A stretch of 64,000 bases of DNA from Rhizobacter terrae (GCF_003852895.1 NZ_QUSW01000005.1:496001-560000), one strand, 5' to 3'; numbered from the stretch's first letter, positions 1 to 9,678 are shown. The notes: generated from the letters alone by a model not told the origin. Program-made: numbers and translations.

Positions 1-2
1 AG

Positions 3-1160
3 GCCGTGGCCAACGAGGTCGAAGGCATCACGGCCGATGGCCCGCTGAAGGTCGTCATCGCGCTGAAGAACCCGTACGCCCCGCTGCTCGCGCAGTTGGC
101 GCTGCCCACGGGCATGGCGGCCATCATGGCGAAGGAATCCATCGCCACGCCGCTCAAGGACTACGTCGGAACCGGGCCTTACCGTTTCAAGGAGCGCAAG
201 CCCGACCAGTACATCCTGCTGTCGAAGTTCGAGCGCTACAGCGCCCGCAGCGAATCACCCAGCGGCTACGCCGGCCGCCGCGAAGCGACCATCGATGAGC
301 TTCGCTTCGTGCCCGTGCCCAATGCCAACACGCGGGTCGAAGGCATGCTGGCCGGCCAATATCACTTCGCCGACCTGCTGCCCATCGAGTCGCTGCCGCG
401 GCTGGAGCAGGCGGGCGGCAAAGTGGTACCAATTCGTACCGCGTCCTTCGGATTCCCCTACCTCGTTTTCAACACGAAGGAGGGCGTGATGGCCAACGTG
501 GGCGTTCGGCAGGCGCTGAGCACGGCCATCGGCGAAGGCGAGATGATGGCGGCCGGCTTCGGCGACACGCGCTTCTTCCAGGTGCTGCCCAACCACTTCC
601 CGGAAGGCACGCCGTTCTATTCCATGGCAGGCGGGGACCGCTACAACCTGCGCAACGCCGCGAAGGCGAAGGAGCTGGCGGAGAAAGCCGGCTACAAGGG
701 CGAGCCCATCCGCGTGCTCACCAGCCGGCAGTACGACTTCCACTACAACATGGCCCTGGTGATGGCCGAGCAGCTCAAGCGCGCGGGCTTCAAGCCGCAG
801 CTGGACGTGGTGGACTGGGCCACGCTGGTCCAGCGCCGCAACGACGCGAAGCTGTGGGACATGTACGTCACGCACTCGGGGCAGTTCCCCGAGCCCATGC
901 TCTCGCCGCCGCAGCTGGGCAACGGCGCGCCGGGGTGGTGGGCTACGCCGGCCAAGGAAAAGCTGCTGGCCGAGTTCAACCACGAGGTCGACCCCGCCAG
1001 GCGCGGCGCGCTGTGGGGCAAGGTGCAGCAGCTCGTGTATGAAGAAGTGCCCTACATCGTGGTCGGCCGCTTCAGCAGCCTGTCGGCGCGCAGCCCGGCG
1101 GTGGAAGGGTATTCGCCCACCGTGTGGCCCTTCTTCTGGAACGTTCGCGTCAAGGCCTGA
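3..1160 (+). CDS. ABC transporter substrate-binding protein, family 5 (DppA/OppA type), 3' part
   Basis: Periplasmic receptor of a dipeptide/opine-type ABC importer. Only the C-terminal 385 residues or so are present because the gene enters from the left edge, so its signal peptide and promoter lie outside the window. Visible SBP_bac_5 features include the TGPYRFKE stretch, NVGVRQALSTAI (the helix typical of this family) and a late KVQQLVYEEVPYI segment followed by the conserved C-terminal tail. The permease gene begins 3 nt after the stop, so this is the first visible gene of the importer operon. The ligand cannot be read from the sequence. The downstream D-aminoacylase and D-amino-acid deaminase-like genes suggest N-acyl-D-amino acids or D-residue-containing peptides (inference). 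Confidence 0.93.
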   Translation, partial: AVANEVEGITADGPLKVVIALKNPYAPLLAQLALPTGMAAIMAKESIATPLKDYVGTGPYRFKERKPDQYILLSKFERYSARSESPSGYAGRREATIDELRFVPVPNANTRVEGMLAGQYHFADLLPIESLPRLEQAGGKVVPIRTASFGFPYLVFNTKEGVMANVGVRQALSTAIGEGEMMAAGFGDTRFFQVLPNHFPEGTPFYSMAGGDRYNLRNAAKAKELAEKAGYKGEPIRVLTSRQYDFHYNMALVMAEQLKRAGFKPQLDVVDWATLVQRRNDAKLWDMYVTHSGQFPEPMLSPPQLGNGAPGWWATPAKEKLLAEFNHEVDPARRGALWGKVQQLVYEEVPYIVVGRFSSLSARSPAVEGYSPTVWPFFWNVRVKA

Positions 1161-1163
1161 GGC

Positions 1164-2105
1164 ATGCGCCGTCACTTCCTCTCGCGCCTGCTCGGCCTGC
1201 TGGCCGTGATGAGCATCGTCGCGGTCTTCGTGTTCGTGCTCACGCGCGCTGCGCCGGGCGACCCGGTGGCCGTGCTGCTGGGCGACCAGGCCACGGCCGA
1301 GGACATCGCCCGCGTCCGGGTGCAGTACGGGCTGGACAAGCCGCTGCCGGTACAGTTCGTCTACTGGCTGCGCGAGGTGCTGCAGGGCAACCTGGGCCAG
1401 TCGATCTTCCTGCAGCGGCCGGTCACGCAGGCGCTGATGGAACGTGCCGAGCCCACCGCCTTGCTCGCGCTGATGGCGGTGCTGATCGCCACGGCGATCG
1501 GCGTGCCCTGCGGCGTGGTGTCCGCGGTGTATCGAGGCCGCCTCGCCGACCATGTCTTCACTGGCATCGCCATGCTGGGCGCGAGCATCCCGAGCTTCTG
1601 GATGGGCCTGGTGCTCATGCAGGTGTTCGCGGTGGGCCTGGGATGGTTCCCGGTGTCGGGCTATGGCGCGCCCGATGCCGGCCTCGCCGAGCGCCTGCAT
1701 GCACTGGTGCTGCCGGCCTGCGTGCTGGGCTTGCTCAACTCGGCACTGGTGATCCGCTTCACCCGCGCGGCGATGCTCGAAGTGCTGGAAGAAGACTACG
1801 TGCGCACCGCACGCTCCAAAGGCCTGCCGGAGCGAAGCGTGGTGCTCAAGCATGCGCTGCGCAATGCGCTGGTCCCCATCGTCACGGTGATCGGCCTGAC
1901 GGTCGCGCTGATGATCGGCGGCGCCGTCGTCACTGAAACGGTGTTCGGCCTGCCCGGTGTGGGCAGCCTGGTCGTGAATGCGGTGCTGCGGCGCGACTAC
2001 CCCGTCATCCAGGGCGCGCTGCTGGTCGTGGCGGCCATCTACGTTCTCATCAACCTGCTGGTGGACCTGCTGTACCTGTTGGTCGACCCGCGCGTGAAGC
2101 TCTGA
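1164..2105 (+). CDS. ABC transporter permease, DppB type
   Basis: Inner-membrane permease of the peptide/opine-type importer (BPD_transp_1). The 313-residue product has the family pattern: an N-terminal transmembrane helix (about residues 9-29), a periplasmic GDPVAVLLG segment, an RVQYGLDKPLPVQFVYWL motif and then five more helices. The cytoplasmic EEDYVRTARSKGLPERSV stretch is the EAA loop that contacts the ATPases. The gene starts 3 nt after the receptor gene and is followed after 8 nt by the second permease. Length and motif order are normal for DppB. Confidence 0.95.
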   Translation: MRRHFLSRLLGLLAVMSIVAVFVFVLTRAAPGDPVAVLLGDQATAEDIARVRVQYGLDKPLPVQFVYWLREVLQGNLGQSIFLQRPVTQALMERAEPTALLALMAVLIATAIGVPCGVVSAVYRGRLADHVFTGIAMLGASIPSFWMGLVLMQVFAVGLGWFPVSGYGAPDAGLAERLHALVLPACVLGLLNSALVIRFTRAAMLEVLEEDYVRTARSKGLPERSVVLKHALRNALVPIVTVIGLTVALMIGGAVVTETVFGLPGVGSLVVNAVLRRDYPVIQGALLVVAAIYVLINLLVDLLYLLVDPRVKL

Positions 2106-2113
2106 GCCGAGGC

Positions 2114-2953
2114 ATGAAACTTCCCTTGACCCTGCGACGCCTGATGCGCCGGCCTGTCGTGCTGGTGGCCGGTGCCCTGTTGGCCGTGGTGGCGGTGCTG
2201 GCCCTGGCTGCACCCTGGGTGAGCAGCTACGACCCCAATGACACGGCCGTGCTCTCGCGCCTGCAGGCACCTGGCGTGGCGCACCTGATGGGCACCGACG
2301 AGCTGGGCCGCGACATGTACGCACGCATCGTCCACGGCGCGCGCTACTCGCTGGCCATCGCCGCGCTCACCTCGCTGGGTGCGGTCGTCTTCGGCTCGCT
2401 CATCGGCCTGACCGCCGGTTTCTTTCGCCGGCTCGACGCGCCACTGATGCGCGTGGTCGACGCGATGATGGCGCTGCCCGACATCCTGCTGGCGATCGCG
2501 CTGGTCGCCATCTTCGGCGGCACGCTGCTGAACGTGGTGCTCGCGCTGGTGCTGGTCTACACGCCGCGCGTGGCCCGGGTGGTGCGCGCCTCGACGCTGG
2601 TGATCCGCGAGCTGCTGTTCGTCGAGGCGGTGCGGGCCCTGGGCGTGCACACCTTCCGCATCCTGTGGCGCCACATCCTGCCCAACCTGATGTCGCCCAT
2701 CCTCGTGCAGCTCTCGTTCATCTTCGCCTATGCCATCCTGGCCGAGGCCGGACTCTCGTTCCTCGGCGTCGGCGTGCCTCCGGATGTTCCCACCTGGGGC
2801 ACGATGGTGGCCGGCAGCCAGCAGTACGCACACCAGGCCTTCTGGATCGTGCTGTTCCCGGGGCTGGCCATCATCGTCACCGCGCTGTCGCTGCAACTGG
2901 TGGGCGATGGCGTGCGCGACCTTCTCGACCCCCGCCTGAAGAAGGCGCTCTGA
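2114..2953 (+). CDS. ABC transporter permease, DppC type
   Basis: Second inner-membrane permease, 279 residues. It has the DppC-type N-terminal helix (about residues 15-35), the conserved LMGTDELGRDMYARIVHGAR region after it, and the EAA loop around FVEAVRALGVHTFRILWRHILPN. It ends with the characteristic GDGVRDLLDPRLKK tail. It pairs with the upstream permease to form the channel. Spacing to both neighbours is under 10 nt, consistent with translational coupling. No irregularity is seen. Confidence 0.95.
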   Translation: MKLPLTLRRLMRRPVVLVAGALLAVVAVLALAAPWVSSYDPNDTAVLSRLQAPGVAHLMGTDELGRDMYARIVHGARYSLAIAALTSLGAVVFGSLIGLTAGFFRRLDAPLMRVVDAMMALPDILLAIALVAIFGGTLLNVVLALVLVYTPRVARVVRASTLVIRELLFVEAVRALGVHTFRILWRHILPNLMSPILVQLSFIFAYAILAEAGLSFLGVGVPPDVPTWGTMVAGSQQYAHQAFWIVLFPGLAIIVTALSLQLVGDGVRDLLDPRLKKAL

Positions 2954-2956
2954 GCC

Positions 2957-4003
2957 ATGACGGTCATGGAGTCCACGAAGCTTCCCGAATCCGCGCCGCG
3001 ATTGAGCGTGCGGCAGTTGTCCACCACCTTCGCCAGCGAAGACGGTCGCGTGACGGCCGTCGCCGAGGTGAACTTCGACCTGCATCCTGGCCGCACCTTG
3101 GCCCTGGTGGGCGAGTCCGGCTCCGGCAAGTCGGTGACCAGCCTCACGTTGATGGGCCTGCTGCCGCGCACCTCGCAGGCCGAGGTCGGTGGACAGGCGC
3201 TGTTCAGCGATCGAACCGGGCAGCAGCTCGACCTGTTGACGCTGCCACCCAAGCGCTTGCGTGCCTTGCGCGGCAACGAACTGGCCATGATCTTCCAGGA
3301 GCCGATGACCAGCCTGAACCCGGTGTTCACCGTGGGCGAGCAGATCGCGGAGAGTGTTCGGCTGCACAAGGGCCTGGACCACCGCGCCGCGCTGGAGCAC
3401 GCACGCCGCATGCTCGAGCTGGTGGAGATTCCTGCCGCGGCGCAACGGCTGGTCGCCTATCCGCACGAGCTGTCGGGCGGCATGCGGCAACGCGTGATGA
3501 TCGCGCTGGCCATGGCCTGCGACCCGACCGTCCTCATCGCCGACGAGCCCACGACCGCGCTGGACGTGACCATCCAGGCGCAGATCCTGGACCTCATGCA
3601 GCGCCTGCAGCGCGAGACCGGCATGAGCATCCTGTTCATCACGCACAACCTCGGCGCCGTGGCCCACTTCGCTCACGACGTGGCGGTGATGTATGCGGGG
3701 CGCATCGTCGAAGCCGCGCCGGTGGAGCCGCTGTTCGCGACGCCTCAGCATCCGTACACGCGAGGCCTGCTGCGCTGCCTGCCGGGCAATTCGCGCGAGG
3801 CCGATGGCCGGCCCACGCGGCGCCTCTTCGCCATCCGCGGCCAGGTGTCCAGCCCTTCGTCACCGCCACCGGGTTGCGCCTTCGCGCCGCGTTGCGACGT
3901 GGTCATGGGCGCTTGCGAGCAGCGCATGCCGCCGCTGCTGACCGTCGGTGTCTCGCGCCAGGCGCGCTGCCTGCGCGTGCCCCAGTCGATTGCCACACCA
4001 TGA
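2957..4003 (+). CDS. ABC transporter ATP-binding protein, DppD type
   Basis: First of two cytoplasmic ATPases energising the importer; 348 residues. Walker A (GESGSGKS, about residues 53-60), Q-loop ([12 protein letters not shown]), signature LSGGMRQR and Walker B ([12 protein letters not shown]) are all visible. The C-terminal oligopeptide-transporter extension carries the GCAFAPRC cysteine motif that often binds an iron-sulphur cluster in this family. The stop codon overlaps the start of the next ATPase gene (ATGA), so the two subunits are translationally coupled. Confidence 0.95.
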   Translation: MTVMESTKLPESAPRLSVRQLSTTFASEDGRVTAVAEVNFDLHPGRTLALVGESGSGKSVTSLTLMGLLPRTSQAEVGGQALFSDRTGQQLDLLTLPPKRLRALRGNELAMIFQEPMTSLNPVFTVGEQIAESVRLHKGLDHRAALEHARRMLELVEIPAAAQRLVAYPHELSGGMRQRVMIALAMACDPTVLIADEPTTALDVTIQAQILDLMQRLQRETGMSILFITHNLGAVAHFAHDVAVMYAGRIVEAAPVEPLFATPQHPYTRGLLRCLPGNSREADGRPTRRLFAIRGQVSSPSSPPPGCAFAPRCDVVMGACEQRMPPLLTVGVSRQARCLRVPQSIATP

Positions 4004-5001
4004 AGCCAGTCTCTCCATCACCCATCGCACCCTTGCTGGAAGTGCGCCACCTGAAGACCTGGTTCGGCAGCGGCGCGCGGCCGGTGCGGGCCGTGGACGA
4101 CGTGTCCTTCACCATCCGCGCCGGCGAGACGGTGGGGCTGGTCGGCGAATCGGGTTCGGGCAAGAGCACCATCGGCCGCACCATGCTTCGTCTGGTGGAG
4201 CGCACCTCGGGGCAGGTGCTGTACCGCGGGCAGGACCTGTTCGCGCTGTCCTCCGGCGAGATGCGCAAGCTGCGCAGCAAGCTGCAGATCATCTTCCAGG
4301 ACCCGTATGCCAGCCTGAACCCGAAGATGCGCATCCGCGATGCGCTGGGCGAGGCCTTGCACACCCATGGCCTCGCACCCACGCGCGTCGAGCGTGACCG
4401 ACGCATTGCCGAGCTGCTGGACCTGGTGGGCCTGCGGCCCGAGCATGCCGAGCGCTTCCCGCACGAGTTCTCCGGCGGCCAGCGGCAGCGCATCGGCATT
4501 GCGCGGGCATTGGCCGTGCAGCCCGAGTTCATCGTGGCCGACGAGCCCTTGTCGGCGCTGGACGTGTCCATCCAGGCGCAGGTGGTGAACCTGCTGTGCG
4601 ACCTGCGCGAACGGCTGCTGCTCACGATGCTGTTCATCTCTCACGACCTGGACGTCGTCGAGTATCTTTGCGACCGCGTGATCGTGCTTTACCTCGGGCG
4701 GGTGATGGAAGTGGCGGATACGAAGACGCTGTTCGCGACCCCGCGCCACCCGTACACGCGGGCCCTGCTGGCCGCATCGCCCAAGCCGGATCCCACCGCG
4801 AAGATCGTGCGCGTGCCGCTCAAGGGCGACATCCCGAGTCCGGTGGCGCCGCCCTCGGGCTGCGTGTTCCGCACCCGCTGCCCGCATGCCATCGACGCCT
4901 GCGCGCAGCACGTTCCCGTGCTGGAGAGCGTGGGACCCGGGCAGTTTTCCGCCTGCATCCGGAATCAGGAACTGGCCGAGCCGAGGGCACTGGCATCATG
5001 A
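4000..5001 (+). CDS. ABC transporter ATP-binding protein, DppF type
   Basis: Second ATPase of the importer. The start is the ATG at 4000, overlapping the preceding TGA, and gives 333 residues; an open frame continues upstream but only as a shadow of dppD. Walker A is GESGSGKST, the Q-loop region is FQDPYASLNPKMRI, the signature is FSGGQRQRIGIARAL and Walker B is FIVADEPLSALD. The C-terminal GCVFRTRCPHA motif matches the oligopeptide/dipeptide C-terminal domain. Its stop overlaps the ATG of the next gene, tying importer and catabolic enzymes into one message. Confidence 0.95.
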   Translation: MKPVSPSPIAPLLEVRHLKTWFGSGARPVRAVDDVSFTIRAGETVGLVGESGSGKSTIGRTMLRLVERTSGQVLYRGQDLFALSSGEMRKLRSKLQIIFQDPYASLNPKMRIRDALGEALHTHGLAPTRVERDRRIAELLDLVGLRPEHAERFPHEFSGGQRQRIGIARALAVQPEFIVADEPLSALDVSIQAQVVNLLCDLRERLLLTMLFISHDLDVVEYLCDRVIVLYLGRVMEVADTKTLFATPRHPYTRALLAASPKPDPTAKIVRVPLKGDIPSPVAPPSGCVFRTRCPHAIDACAQHVPVLESVGPGQFSACIRNQELAEPRALAS

Positions 5002-6281
5002 ACCACGACGATTTGATCGACCCCTGGATCGGCCCTGGCGACAAGGGCTTCCCGCAGACGCTGGAGCGCATGCGTGCCAGCGAGATCGCCGACCGCGGCT
5101 GGAACGTGCTGGCGGGCGACCTGCCGCTGCCGCTGGCCGTGCTGCGGCGCGACGAGCTCGAGCACAACCTGCGGTGGATGCAGTCCTTCGCGCAAGGGCA
5201 GGGAGTGGATCTCGCTCCACACGGGAAGACGACGATGTCGCCCCAGCTCTTCCATCGCCAGCTCGATGCCGGTGCCTGGGGACTGACCTTCGCCACCGTG
5301 GCACAGGTGGTGATGGGCGTGGCCGCCGGCGCGCGCCGCTGCCTGATCGCGAACCAGATCGTCGATGCGGCGGACCTCTCGGCGCTGGCCGCCTTGCGCG
5401 AGCGCCATGCCGACCTGCGGGTGATGTTCCTTGTGGACACGCTGGAGCAGGTCGTGCTCATCGACCGCTGGCACAAGAGCCGTTCATCGGTGGCGCCCTT
5501 CGAGGTGCTGCTGGAAATCGGCGTGCGTGGGGTGCGCACGGGCTGCCGCGAGGTGGACGAAGCGATGCAGGTGGCTGCGGCGGTGAACGCCAGCCCGGCA
5601 CTGAGGCTGGTGGGCGTCGAGTGCTACGAAGGCCTGGGCGTCACCGGCCGGACGGAGGACGACGCGCCCAGGACGGCATCGCTCATGAACCGCGTGGAGG
5701 AAGTGGCGTTGCGCTGCGACGCCATGAAGTATTTCGAGACGGCGGAGGTGATCGTGTCGGCCGGCGGTTCGGCCGTCTTCGACCTCGTCGCCGGGCGCCT
5801 GAAGCCCTCGCTGCTGCGGCCGGTGCGCGGCCTGCTGCGCTCGGGCTGCTACATCGCGCATGACCACGGCTTCTACCAGCGCAACGTGAGCAGCGTGAAC
5901 GCACGGCTGGGCTGCACCGACGGACTGCGCAGCGCGCTGGAGGTGTGGGCGCTGGTGCAGTCGTGTCCGGAGCCGGGCCTGGCCATCCTGGCCGCGGGCA
6001 AGCGTGACCTGTCCTTCGACCTCGATCTCCCCGTGCCGGTGTGGTTTGCCCGTCGTGGCGAGGCCGTGCCGCAACCGGCCCCCGCGGCCTGGCGCGTGAG
6101 CGGCCTGAACGACCAGCACGCCTACCTGCGCTGGGACCCTGAATCAACCGACGGTCCCCAGGTGGGCGACCGCGTGGGCCTGGGCATTTCGCACCCGTGC
6201 ACCACCTTTGACAAATGGCGCTGGATGCCCATCGTCGACGCGCAGTACCGCGTGTGCGATGCCATCGTGACGCATTTCTAG
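4998..6281 (+). CDS. Fold-type III PLP enzyme, D-serine/D-amino-acid deaminase-like
   Basis: Predicted cytoplasmic PLP enzyme with an alanine-racemase-type N-terminal barrel and a C-terminal D-serine-dehydratase-like domain; 427 residues. The PLP lysine is probably K77 in LAPHGKTTMSP. The His-Xaa-Cys pair in GISHPCTTFDKW (H399, C401) matches the metal ligands of the D-serine dehydratase-like domain. The ATG overlaps the stop of the upstream ATPase. In context it probably deaminates the D-amino acid released by the downstream deacylase. D-threonine aldolase is a related alternative. The exact substrate is not readable from the sequence. Confidence 0.85.
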   Translation: MNHDDLIDPWIGPGDKGFPQTLERMRASEIADRGWNVLAGDLPLPLAVLRRDELEHNLRWMQSFAQGQGVDLAPHGKTTMSPQLFHRQLDAGAWGLTFATVAQVVMGVAAGARRCLIANQIVDAADLSALAALRERHADLRVMFLVDTLEQVVLIDRWHKSRSSVAPFEVLLEIGVRGVRTGCREVDEAMQVAAAVNASPALRLVGVECYEGLGVTGRTEDDAPRTASLMNRVEEVALRCDAMKYFETAEVIVSAGGSAVFDLVAGRLKPSLLRPVRGLLRSGCYIAHDHGFYQRNVSSVNARLGCTDGLRSALEVWALVQSCPEPGLAILAAGKRDLSFDLDLPVPVWFARRGEAVPQPAPAAWRVSGLNDQHAYLRWDPESTDGPQVGDRVGLGISHPCTTFDKWRWMPIVDAQYRVCDAIVTHF

Positions 6282-6293
6282 GAGCAGCAGACG

Positions 6294-7202
6294 ATGACCG
6301 GTGGAGTGCTTCAACGCATTGCCGACCTGCGCGCACAGGCCACGCCTTCGCGCCGATTGATCCTCGACCTGATGATCGAGGACCCCGAGCGCGTGCTGGA
6401 GGAGAGCTTCGAATCGCTGGCCGAACGCTCGGCGAGTTCGGTGCCCACGGTGATGCGCACCTGCCGCGACCTGGGCTTCAGCGGGCTGCGCGATTTCAAG
6501 CTGGCGCTGGCGCAGGAGCTGGCGGTGGCAGGGTCGCCCCTGCATCGCCACGTGCAGCTCCATGACACGACGGATCAGGTGGTGTCGAAGATCTCCCGCA
6601 GCGCGGCGCTGGTCGTGGCCGGCGTGCAAGGGCAGCTCCAAGCGTCGAGCCTGGATGCAGCGGCAGACGCCATCGCCGCGGCCACGCGCGTGGACTGCTA
6701 CGCGGTGGGTGCCACCTCCGGCTTCGTCGCCGCTGATTTGCAGGCGCGGCTGTTTCGCATGGGCCGCGTCTCCAACGCCTATGCCGACTACCACCTGCAA
6801 CTGGTCTCGGCCGCGACGCTCGGCCACGGTGGCGTGTGCATCGCCATCTCGCACGTGGGCGGCATGCCCTCGCTGCTGGAAGCGGTGGACGTGGCCCGTG
6901 CGCAGGGCGCCAAGGTGGTGGCCATCACGCAGCCCGGCACGCCGCTGGCCAGGCGATGCGACGTGCTGCTGGGCGTGCGCGTGCCGGACGATCCGGTGAT
7001 GCACGTTGGTACCGATGCGTACCTGGCGCATTTCACCGTCATCGAGATCCTGACCGTGCTCGTGGCCCAGCGCCTGGGCGACAGCGCCATCGCCCGCTTG
7101 CATGAAGTGCGCGAAGTGCTCGGCCGCCATGGCCTGGACACGCCGCATCACCCCGCCTTGCGCTGGGGCGATGCGGACGCAGCAGGCACCGAGGGCGAAT
7201 GA
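6294..7202 (+). CDS. RpiR-family transcriptional regulator (HTH + SIS)
   Basis: Regulator of 302 residues. It has an N-terminal HTH_6 domain (about residues 1-80; SVPTVMRTCRDLGFSGLRDFK is the recognition region) and a C-terminal SIS domain (about 120-260) with YAVGATSGF and the AKVVAITQPGTPLAR stretch that would sense a phosphorylated or amino-sugar-like effector. It sits inside the operon between the deaminase-like and D-aminoacylase genes, and its stop overlaps the deacylase start. It probably controls this operon. A close paralogue lies on the minus strand at 14539-15456; the two SIS domains share long near-identical stretches. Confidence 0.92.
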   Translation: MTGGVLQRIADLRAQATPSRRLILDLMIEDPERVLEESFESLAERSASSVPTVMRTCRDLGFSGLRDFKLALAQELAVAGSPLHRHVQLHDTTDQVVSKISRSAALVVAGVQGQLQASSLDAAADAIAAATRVDCYAVGATSGFVAADLQARLFRMGRVSNAYADYHLQLVSAATLGHGGVCIAISHVGGMPSLLEAVDVARAQGAKVVAITQPGTPLARRCDVLLGVRVPDDPVMHVGTDAYLAHFTVIEILTVLVAQRLGDSAIARLHEVREVLGRHGLDTPHHPALRWGDADAAGTEGE

Positions 7203-8671
7203 GCATGGCGCATCTGCTCGAGTCGGGCCTGATCGTCGACGGCTCCGGCGGGCCGTCGTGGGTGGGCGACGTGCTGCTGCTGGATGGCCGCATCGCGTTG
7301 ATCGGCGAGAACCTGGCTCAGCGTCTGCCGGCGGGCGTGTCGCTGGGTGACGTGAAGCGGCTGGACTGCACGGACAAGGTGATCGCCCCGGGCTTCATCG
7401 ACGTGCACACCCATGACGACGCCTTCGTGCTGCGCGAGCCGCAGTGCCTGCCCAAGGTGTCGCAGGGCGTGACGACGGTGGTCGTCGGCAACTGCGGCAT
7501 CTCGCTCGCGCCGCTGGTTGTCGACGAGCCCGAACCGCCGCTCAACCTTCTGGGGCAACAGGACACCTTCCGCTATCCGTCGTTCGAAGCCTACGGCCGC
7601 GCCGTCGAACAGATCCGCCCTGCGGTCAATGTGGCGGCACTGGTGGGCCACACGACCTTGCGCTTCGCGGCCATGCCGCAGCTCGATCGCGCGGCGACGG
7701 TCGATGAAGTCGAGCGCATGGCAGGGCTGCTGGACGAGGCGCTGTCCTTCGGCGCTTTCGGCCTGTCGTCGGGCCTGTTCTACGAGCCGGCCAACGCGGC
7801 GCCCAGCGAAGAGGTGCTGGCGCTGGCGCGCGTCGTCGCACGGCATGGCGGCGTCTACACCAGCCACCTGCGCGACGAGATGGCGGCCATCCTCGAGGCG
7901 ATGGTGGAGGCGTCCGACACCGCGCTCGAGGCCGGCGTGCCGCTGGTGATCTCCCATCACAAGTGCGCCGGACCCGCGAACTGGGGCCGCTCGCTGCAGA
8001 CACTGGCTTTCGTGGATGCCTTGTCGCAGCGCCAGCCGATCGCGCTGGATGCCTACCCCTACCTCGCGGGCTCCACCGTGCTGCGCGAGGACCTGGTGGA
8101 CGGAATCATCGACGTGCTGGTCACCTGGTCGACGCCGCATCCTCAGATGTCGGGCCGCATGCTGGCGGACATCGCCGAGGAATGGCGGGTGGACCTGCAG
8201 GAAGCCTGCCGCCGCCTGCAGCCGGGCGGCGCCTGCTATTTCCAGATGCAGGAGGACGATGTCGAACGCATCCTGTCGCATCGGCTGACCATGGTCGGCT
8301 CGGATGGCCTGCCGCATGACAGCCATCCGCACCCACGGCTGTGGGGTGCGTTCCCGCGGGTGCTGGCCCACCATTGGCGTGAGCGCGGCAACTTCAGCCT
8401 GGAGACCGCGGTGCACAAGATGACCGGCCTGTCTGCCGGGCAGTTCAGGCTGGCGCAGCGAGGGCTGCTGAAAGCAGGCTTCCACGCCGACGTGGTTGTC
8501 TTCGACCCGCAGCGCGTGCAGGACACCGCGACCTATGACAAGCCGGTGAGTCCGGCGCGCGGCATCGAGAAGGTGTTCGTGAACGGCGTGCTCACCTACC
8601 AGGAAGGCCATGCGCGCATCGAACAGCGCGCCGGCCACATGCTCCGGCGAAGAGGCTCATCGACAACATGA
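7199..8671 (+). CDS. N-acyl-D-amino-acid deacylase (D-aminoacylase)
   Basis: Amidohydrolase-superfamily enzyme of 490 residues that hydrolyses N-acyl-D-amino acids to the free D-amino acid and an acid. Visible are the metal-binding IDVHTHDD motif (H70, H72), the family-typical VVGNCGIS cysteine (C99), SHHKCAG, and VGSDGLPHDSHPHPRLWG near the end of the barrel. An ATG at 7199 overlaps the preceding stop; a second ATG two codons later is an alternative start. Its place between the importer/deaminase genes and a kinase gene makes it the probable first catabolic step. Specificity (neutral, D-Glu or D-Asp type) is not resolved. Confidence 0.92.
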   Translation: MSMAHLLESGLIVDGSGGPSWVGDVLLLDGRIALIGENLAQRLPAGVSLGDVKRLDCTDKVIAPGFIDVHTHDDAFVLREPQCLPKVSQGVTTVVVGNCGISLAPLVVDEPEPPLNLLGQQDTFRYPSFEAYGRAVEQIRPAVNVAALVGHTTLRFAAMPQLDRAATVDEVERMAGLLDEALSFGAFGLSSGLFYEPANAAPSEEVLALARVVARHGGVYTSHLRDEMAAILEAMVEASDTALEAGVPLVISHHKCAGPANWGRSLQTLAFVDALSQRQPIALDAYPYLAGSTVLREDLVDGIIDVLVTWSTPHPQMSGRMLADIAEEWRVDLQEACRRLQPGGACYFQMQEDDVERILSHRLTMVGSDGLPHDSHPHPRLWGAFPRVLAHHWRERGNFSLETAVHKMTGLSAGQFRLAQRGLLKAGFHADVVVFDPQRVQDTATYDKPVSPARGIEKVFVNGVLTYQEGHARIEQRAGHMLRRRGSSTT

Positions 8672-9600
8672 AGACGCTCGACATCGTTGCGCTCGGTGAG
8701 CCCCTGGTCGAATTCAACCAGGACCGCGCGGACCCGACCGCCTACCGTGCCGGCTTCGGCGGCGACACCTCCAACTGCGCCGTCGCCGCTGCCCGGCTTG
8801 GCGCCCGCACGGCCTACATGACGCAGGTCGGCGACGACAGCTTTGGCATGCAGCTGATGCAGATGTGGCAGCGCGAGGGCGTGGATGTGAGTGGCGTGAG
8901 GGTGGTGCAGGGCGCGGATACCGGCCTGTACTTCGTCACCCATGGCGCCGAAGGCCATCAGTTCACCTACCGGCGCAGCGGCAGCGCCGCCAGCCGCATG
9001 AGCCCCGGCGAGATCGATCTTCGCGGCGTCGCGGCGGCGAAGTTCCTGCATTGCTCCGGCATTTCGCAAGCCATCAGCGAATCGGCGCGCGCCACCGTGT
9101 CCGAAGCCATGCGCATGGCGCGCTCCGCCGGCACGCGCGTCAGCTTCGATCTCAACTTCCGTCCGCGCCTGTGGACGGCCGAGCGCGCCCTGCAGGCGCT
9201 GCTGGAAACGCTGCCGCTGTGCGACATCTTCTTTCCGAGCGTGGACGAGGTTGCGCTGCTGACGGGACTGACCCAGGTCCGCGACATCGTGGACTGGTCG
9301 CACGTGCACGGCGCCAGGACCGTGGTGCTCAAGCTCGGAGCCCAGGGGAGCGTTGTCTCGGAAGGTGGTTCGGTGATGAAGGTTCCGCCCCATCGCGTGC
9401 AGCCGGTGGATGCGACAGGTGCAGGGGACTGCTTTGCAGGTGCCTGCCTCGCGCGGCTGTGTGCTGGCGACGATCTGCGGCAGGCAGTCCGCGTCGCCAA
9501 TATCGCCGCGGCGTTGAGTACACAGGGCTACGGCGCGATCGCGCCATTGCCTCGCTGGCCGGAGATCGAGCCACTGTTGGAAGCCCCGGTTGCCGACTGA
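8668..9600 (+). CDS. PfkB-family sugar kinase, 2-keto-3-deoxygluconate kinase-like
   Basis: Ribokinase-fold kinase of 310 residues, likely phosphorylating a sugar acid. The N-terminal glycine motif (FGGDTSNCAVAAARLG) and the C-terminal PfkB signature DATGAGDCFAGACLA (catalytic base about D254) are intact. KDG kinase is the closest familiar assignment, from the GEPLVEFNQ opening and DVSGV region. The start overlaps the deacylase stop, making it the last gene of the operon. Why a sugar-acid kinase belongs with D-amino-acid genes is unclear: it may act on a lactyl- or muramyl-derived acid, or the operon may handle a sugar conjugate (speculative). Confidence 0.88.
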   Translation: MKTLDIVALGEPLVEFNQDRADPTAYRAGFGGDTSNCAVAAARLGARTAYMTQVGDDSFGMQLMQMWQREGVDVSGVRVVQGADTGLYFVTHGAEGHQFTYRRSGSAASRMSPGEIDLRGVAAAKFLHCSGISQAISESARATVSEAMRMARSAGTRVSFDLNFRPRLWTAERALQALLETLPLCDIFFPSVDEVALLTGLTQVRDIVDWSHVHGARTVVLKLGAQGSVVSEGGSVMKVPPHRVQPVDATGAGDCFAGACLARLCAGDDLRQAVRVANIAAALSTQGYGAIAPLPRWPEIEPLLEAPVAD

Positions 9601-9678
9601 ATATGGGCCGCGACCAGCCCGGCGGGAACAAGGGGTTGAACTTTGAGTGGCGAGGTTTGCCGCCAGATAGGTTACTGG

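Noticed and set aside
255-2324. Long open frame (689 codons) opposite the importer genes
   Set aside because: Composition is His/Arg/Gln-rich and mirrors the coding strand of well-supported transporter genes; it is a high-GC antisense shadow.
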